Assembly (NCBI GenBank): GCA_027451265.1
Contig: DAIDJT010000018.1
Coordinates: 1 to 17,535 of the forward strand
Direction of reading: 5' to 3'
Origin: Bacteroidales bacterium
GTDB taxonomy: Bacteria; Bacteroidota; Bacteroidia; Bacteroidales; VadinHA17
DNA length: 17,535 bases
This document shows positions 14,068-17,535 of this stretch, piece after piece (the stretch's first letter is position 1; each line of letters begins with the position of its first letter). A model generated the notes under the pieces. It worked only from the letters and a program-made list of their open reading frames with translations. It did not search any database and was not told the DNA's origin. The position numbers and the translations under genes were made by a program.

Positions 14068-14098
14068 TTTGATTTTAGTGACTAAGTATTTATCTTTA
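14068..14098 (+). promoter_or_regulatory. Bacteroidota-type promoter for the DUF937 operon
   Basis: TTTG at 14068-14071, a 19-nt spacer and TATCTTTA at 14091-14098. An AT-rich leader of about 60 nt ending in A-rich sequence precedes the ATG. The rest of the 197-nt gap holds the octamer array and nothing else recognisable. Confidence 0.6.
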
Positions 14099-14163
14099 AT
14101 GATTAACTGATCGGATTTTCTTAACATAAATATTTAATCCTTTCTAAAACAACAACAAAAATT

Positions 14164-14745
14164 ATGGCAGGATTTATTGATGAATTCCTTAAGAGCTATG
14201 GCCCTGAGGTGACTAAACAGATGTCGAACAACTTCAACATTGACCAGGGCACTGTTCAGAAGCTTGTGCCTCAGCTTGCACCGTTGATTCTTGCGGGTCT
14301 GAAGAGGCAGAAGGACACCCGTGGGGGTGATGAGAGGGTAGATCACATCCTCAACAAGTATGGTGACGCCTCAGTACTTGACAATATCAAGGACCTGATT
14401 TCCAACAAGGCACAGGCACAGGATGTTGATCCCAACCTGGGTGGGCTCCTGGGTGATGCCGGAGGCCTGCAGGCAGCTCAGACACTGGCAAAGCGGATGA
14501 ACATTGACCCGTCCACGATCATGAAGATGATTCCGGCTCTTGCACCGCTGGTACTGGGAGCACTGTCGAGGAAACGTGACACTGGCGGCGCCGGCATCTC
14601 CGGTGTCGGTTCTCTCCTGGATGCTGACGGCGACGGCAGTATTCTTGACGATGTGGCAGGCTTCCTGCTGAAGGGCGGCGCATCCCGGTCAAGGGGTGGC
14701 GGCCTCCTCGGTTCAATTCTCGGAGGGATCACCCGCCGCAGGTAA
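14164..14745 (+). CDS. DUF937 family protein with internal duplication
   Basis: The 193-residue cytosolic protein belongs to DUF937 (PF06078). Two similar halves are visible: FNIDQGTVQKLVPQLAPLILAGL (residues about 24-46) and MNIDPSTIMKMIPALAPLVLGAL (about 112-134), each followed by a charged loop and a D.G/DGSILDD helix (DASVLDNIKDLI; DADGDGSILDDVAGFL). The loop DADGDGS resembles an EF-hand loop but lacks the acidic residue at position 12, so calcium binding is doubtful. The tail is glycine- and arginine-rich (GGLLGSILGGITRRR). Function is unknown; relatives such as YidB are often found near envelope genes. It is first in a three-gene unit with 11-nt and 5-nt gaps. Confidence 0.88.
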   Translation: MAGFIDEFLKSYGPEVTKQMSNNFNIDQGTVQKLVPQLAPLILAGLKRQKDTRGGDERVDHILNKYGDASVLDNIKDLISNKAQAQDVDPNLGGLLGDAGGLQAAQTLAKRMNIDPSTIMKMIPALAPLVLGALSRKRDTGGAGISGVGSLLDADGDGSILDDVAGFLLKGGASRSRGGGLLGSILGGITRRR

Positions 14746-14756
14746 ACTCCGTCACC

Positions 14757-15302
14757 ATGAAACAGCCGGTACTTTTCCTGTCTGTTCTCCTGGTACTCTG
14801 GATAGCCGGTGCATCATACTGGTATGTATGCAAGACAAGGTGCGATTGCAGGAATGCGGTCGCACCTTCCGTTGAAATCCAGGCTACCGCAGATACAACT
14901 GCTCCATCGCCTGAACAGCTTCTCCTCGCCTCCCTGGATGAAGCCAGGAAGTATCTCTCGGACTCAGGAATCCAGAAAGGATTCTTCCCAACCTCATCCG
15001 CCGACGGAAATATGAGCGGTATAAGTGATGAGTACATGAAGCAGCTGAAGCTCGTGCTCGACAATAACCCGGCTGCCCGTGTGGAGGTGACAGGTCATGC
15101 CGACATCACCGGCTCTGCTGCCTTCAACAATGAGCTCGGCCTCCGAAGGGCCGAATTCGTTAAATCATACCTGGTTAACGCAGGCATAAAAGCGGAACAG
15201 ATTGTGACATCAACGAAGGGTTCATCCGAACCCGCAGCGTCAAACAGCACGCCCGAAGGGAGAGCCGCGAACAGAAGAAGTGAAATCAAAGTAATAATTT
15301 AA
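14757..15302 (+). CDS. Membrane-anchored OmpA-domain protein
   Basis: The 181-residue product has one N-terminal hydrophobic helix (4-24, an uncleaved anchor or signal) followed by YVCKTRCDCRN and a linker. The C-terminal OmpA/MotB domain spans about residues 75-181: VEVTGHADITGS (111-120), NELGLRRAEFVKSYLVNAGI, and TPEGRAANRRSEIKVII. Asp116 and Arg131 lie 15 apart, as do the diaminopimelate-binding Asp and Arg of OmpA, so non-covalent peptidoglycan binding is likely. Unusually short, with no barrel. It starts 11 nt after the DUF937 stop and ends 5 nt before the HhH gene, so the three are co-transcribed. Probable role: tethering the complex to the cell wall. Confidence 0.9.
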   Translation: MKQPVLFLSVLLVLWIAGASYWYVCKTRCDCRNAVAPSVEIQATADTTAPSPEQLLLASLDEARKYLSDSGIQKGFFPTSSADGNMSGISDEYMKQLKLVLDNNPAARVEVTGHADITGSAAFNNELGLRRAEFVKSYLVNAGIKAEQIVTSTKGSSEPAASNSTPEGRAANRRSEIKVII

Positions 15303-15307
15303 ACATT

Positions 15308-16027
15308 ATGGCAGAACGTTTTACAGCAGATCTGCTGTTCATATTATGTGTGCTGCTGGTGGCAGCCCTGCTTGGTTTCCTCATCGGTTACCTCCTGGAA
15401 AGAGGACGCTGCAGGAAACGTATAGCAATACTGGATGAGGAGATTGAAGGACTGAAGGCGAAAATAAGCCGGCTGGAGGAGGAGAAGACCGCTCTTGACG
15501 CGAAACTGAAAGCAGCGGAGGATGAAAAGATTACTCTTGACGCGAAGATTAAAGGGCTGGAGGAAGAGAAAACAAAATTGCGCGATGATACCCGCAGGAT
15601 GGACGATGAAATAGCCAGCCTCAAACTGACAATTGACAGGCTGGAGAAGGAGGCGATGGCGCTCAGGGAATCGCAGGCCGGGGCTTTAAAGGCAGCCGGA
15701 GTTCAGGGTATTGCCGCAACCCCGGTGGCAGCCATGACTCACGAAGAGAAGGTGACACATGAGGAGTTCAAACCTGACGATCTTGAGGTGGTGATAGGGA
15801 TCGGGCCCAAGATCGCCGGGATGCTGATCAACCGGGGGATAACCACCTGGAAGGCACTGGCAGATACCCCCGTAAGTTACCTGCGGGAGATCCTTGACAA
15901 GGATGGCGGCGAACGTTACCGCATTCACAACCCCGGGAGCTGGCCACAGCAGGCCCGTCTCCTTGACGAAGGCCGGTTGGATGAGTTCCGCAGGCTGAGG
16001 GAGAAGCTCCTGGCAGAAAACCGGTAA
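15308..16027 (+). CDS. Membrane / coiled-coil / helix-hairpin-helix protein
   Basis: The 239-residue product is built of three parts. One transmembrane helix lies at about 8-30 (LLFILCVLLVAALLGFLIGY) with a basic flank RGRCRKR. A long charged coiled coil runs over about 36-122, made of near-repeats (SRLEEEKTALDAKLKAAEDE, then GLEEEKTKL). The C-terminal domain (about 158-239) reads DLEVVIGIGPKIAGMLINRGITTWKALADT and then RYRIHNPGSWPQQARLLDEGRLDEF. The GIGPKIA hairpin is the helix-hairpin-helix type seen in DUF4332-like and L21-associated domains, which may bind DNA or proteins. The basic flank places the coil in the cytoplasm. It is last in the DUF937/OmpA unit; a link between membrane and a cytoplasmic partner is inferred. 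Confidence 0.85.
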   Translation: MAERFTADLLFILCVLLVAALLGFLIGYLLERGRCRKRIAILDEEIEGLKAKISRLEEEKTALDAKLKAAEDEKITLDAKIKGLEEEKTKLRDDTRRMDDEIASLKLTIDRLEKEAMALRESQAGALKAAGVQGIAATPVAAMTHEEKVTHEEFKPDDLEVVIGIGPKIAGMLINRGITTWKALADTPVSYLREILDKDGGERYRIHNPGSWPQQARLLDEGRLDEFRRLREKLLAENR

Positions 16028-16099
16028 ATTTATTTGCATCCGGGACATGTTGCGGCGGACCTCAGGCTCGTCGTTAACTGTTGTTTTTTCCTGTTTTTC

Positions 16100-16129
16100 T
16101 TTGAAAAGCGGACAAAAACCCTATATTTG
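16100..16129 (+). promoter_or_regulatory. Promoter for the KamA-family gene
   Basis: TTTG (16100-16103), an 18-nt spacer and a perfect -7 box TATATTTG (16122-16129), about 52 nt before the start codon. It separates this gene from the three-gene unit upstream. Confidence 0.65.
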
Positions 16130-16170
16130 TTATTCAGGGTGTGGAATGCCTTGGCAGTGACAAATAAAAA

Positions 16171-16178
16171 AGGAGGTG
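16171..16178 (+). promoter_or_regulatory. Strong Shine-Dalgarno of the KamA-family gene
   Basis: AGGAGGTG, with GGAGG ending 5 nt before the ATG at 16182. Most Bacteroidota genes, and the others in this window, lack such a site; it fixes the start codon. Confidence 0.7.
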
Positions 16179-16181
16179 CAG

Positions 16182-17535
16182 ATGACTTTCAACGAGGATT
16201 TCTATTACCATCCCCGAAAGTACAATACTATTGAATTATGGAAAGATGTGACACCAGCGCAGTGGAATAATCCTGCCTGGCAAAGGAAGAACTCAATAAG
16301 GTCTGTTGACCAACTGAAAAAGGTAATCAGGATGACTGATCACCAGGAATCAGAGATAAGAAGAACCATCGGAACACTGAGGCATGAGGGCAAGGAACCT
16401 TTGCGGATAACGCCCTACTATGCATCCCTGATGCAGGATGACCCGTTCAACCCGGTTTTCTTCGGGGAGATATCACAGAAACGGCTCGATCCCATATTCT
16501 GGCAGAGTGTGCCCACCCCTGCCAACCTCTTGTTCCCGGACGCAGGTGTTGAAGGGGCCATGAGCGAAGGGTCACGCAGCTACGGAGCGGCCTATCAGCG
16601 CTACCCGAACAGGGTGGCGCTCTTTGTTGCCGAGAATACAAGCTGCGCATCTTACTGTGTTCATTGCCAGCGGGCGAAATCGCTCGACACGACGGCTGAT
16701 GTGAACAGCCTGGAGGTTAACAGGGGCCTGTTCTATATAGGTTACAACAGGAACATCAACGAGGTGCTTGTCACCGGCGGCGATGCGCTGATGATAAGCT
16801 TCACGCGACTGAAGTACATTCTTTGCGAGCTGAGCCGGATACCGCACCTGCGGGTAATAAGGATTGCAACCAGGGTACCGGTGGTGCTGCCGATGCTTAT
16901 TACTGACGAGCTGCTGGAGATGATCAGGACAGCATCAAACATGTACAACAGGGGTCCTGAAAAGTATGTTTACTTCATGACCCACATCAATCATTACCAG
17001 GAGGTAACGGCAGACCTTGCCACCGCCGTGAAGAAGATCAGAATGCATGGTTTTACAATCCGCAACCAGACGGTGCTTCTGAATCATGTGAACGATCACT
17101 ACCGCACGCTGGCAGAGACTTTCAGGCGTATGTTCTGGATCGGGGTGCATCCATACTACCTCCTGCAGTGCCATAAGGAAAAGGGAATAGTCCATTTCAT
17201 CACCCCTATACAGGTTGGCAAGATCTACATGAAGCACCTGCAGGGCTGGATAAGCGGTATCACCGTACCGCGATATGCCGCCAACATCGAAGGAGGAGGA
17301 GGCAAGGTGCTCCTGATGCCGTCAGGGCATGACACTTTGAACCTCGATGCCAGCATTGATGACAAGATCTCGGAGAGCTTTGCCAATGTATATACATGGG
17401 ATCACAAGAAAATTGTAAAGTACGAGGCTCTAGGCAGGGCGACAAGGGAAGAATACGAAAAGGCTGCCGGCGTAATGGACAGGTTCATTGGAAGGAAGGG
17501 GGTCTTTGTGCCGCGTATCATCATCGTGGATGAAA
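16182..17535 (+). CDS. KamA-family radical SAM aminomutase-like protein (3' end outside window)
   Basis: At least 451 residues, with the frame still open at the window end. The cluster motif CASYCVHC (Cys155, Cys159, Cys162) is CX3CX2C. VLVTGGDALM follows, and GGGGK with Lys375 matches the PLP-binding lysine (Lys337) of Clostridium lysine 2,3-aminomutase. Aligning by eye through YYLLQCH and SGITVP, the two aspartates that hold the lysine substrate (Asp293, Asp330) are His331 and Asn368 here. Lysine is therefore unlikely; glutamate 2,3-aminomutase is known to carry Lys and Asn there, so an acidic or other amino acid is possible. Clostridial KamA is 416 residues; this one is longer, so an extra C-terminal part lies outside. 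Own promoter and a strong ribosome site. Expected activity: PLP-dependent 1,2-amino shift using SAM. Confidence 0.9.
   Translation, partial: MTFNEDFYYHPRKYNTIELWKDVTPAQWNNPAWQRKNSIRSVDQLKKVIRMTDHQESEIRRTIGTLRHEGKEPLRITPYYASLMQDDPFNPVFFGEISQKRLDPIFWQSVPTPANLLFPDAGVEGAMSEGSRSYGAAYQRYPNRVALFVAENTSCASYCVHCQRAKSLDTTADVNSLEVNRGLFYIGYNRNINEVLVTGGDALMISFTRLKYILCELSRIPHLRVIRIATRVPVVLPMLITDELLEMIRTASNMYNRGPEKYVYFMTHINHYQEVTADLATAVKKIRMHGFTIRNQTVLLNHVNDHYRTLAETFRRMFWIGVHPYYLLQCHKEKGIVHFITPIQVGKIYMKHLQGWISGITVPRYAANIEGGGGKVLLMPSGHDTLNLDASIDDKISESFANVYTWDHKKIVKYEALGRATREEYEKAAGVMDRFIGRKGVFVPRIIIVDE

Noticed and set aside
14614..14655. EF-hand or dockerin calcium site in the DUF937 protein
   Set aside because: DADGDGS has the start of the loop, but position 12 is Val rather than Glu or Asp, and the same stretch is typical of DUF937 itself.
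16034..16234. 66-residue plus-strand frame before the KamA gene
   Set aside because: It runs through the promoter and ribosome site and overlaps the well-supported KamA-family start in another frame.
16182..17535. Lysine 2,3-aminomutase as the specific product name
   Set aside because: Both substrate-binding aspartates are replaced, so only the family name is supported.

Overview
The window reads as a piece of a Bacteroidota chromosome, probably an environmental Bacteroidales-like organism. Three lines of evidence support this. One protein ends in a type IX secretion (T9SS) C-terminal sorting domain. Several promoters fit the Bacteroidota pattern TTTG, 18-20 nt, TAnnTTTG. The gene families (UPF0371/DUF1846, PD40 lipoprotein, SMUG2-type glycosylase, AIM24/TIGR00266, DUF6629, DUF937) are common in that phylum. 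No rRNA, tRNA, CRISPR array, transposase or phage gene was seen, and no gap between genes exceeds about 300 bases. Seventeen genes are called; the first lacks its 5' end and the last lacks its 3' end.

Layout. 1-1512 (+): DUF1846/UPF0371 protein. 1664-4975 (-): a secreted PL9 pectate-lyase-like enzyme for T9SS export, followed by a small outer-membrane barrel protein and a PD40 lipoprotein that share an ATGA stop/start. 5137-6186 (-): a DUF3795 Cys-rich protein and a radical SAM protein with an odd CX3CX3C cluster motif. 6455-7774 (+): an HD-domain (p)ppGpp-hydrolase-like protein and a SMUG2-like DNA glycosylase. 7854-9194 (-): an AIM24 family protein and a small cupin. 9317-10090 (+): metallophosphoesterase. 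10151-11981 (-): TspO/MBR-like membrane protein, an 89-residue protein and a DUF6629 membrane protein. 12065-13966 (+): exported metallophosphoesterase fused to a PQQ-type beta-propeller. 14164-16027 (+): a tight three-gene unit made of DUF937, a membrane-anchored OmpA-domain protein, and a membrane/coiled-coil/helix-hairpin-helix protein. 16182-17535 (+): a KamA-family radical SAM aminomutase whose two lysine-recognising aspartates are replaced.

The most unusual feature is non-coding. At least seven places carry short degenerate tandem arrays with a strict period of 7 or 8 bases. Nearly all sit on or directly after a stop codon. The word families are GATTTGC-like and GGCANNC-like (period 7) and GGTCNNNN (period 8). 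Three arrays are exactly 56 bp long, one as 7 x 8 and two as 8 x 7. Where the word has a clear direction it usually follows the coding strand of the gene that ends there. I know of no named class of element that fits, and this is the best candidate for something undescribed.

Most genes here are small, independent housekeeping or stress-related units. The clear functional groupings are the barrel/lipoprotein pair, the DUF3795/radical SAM pair and the DUF937/OmpA/HhH operon.
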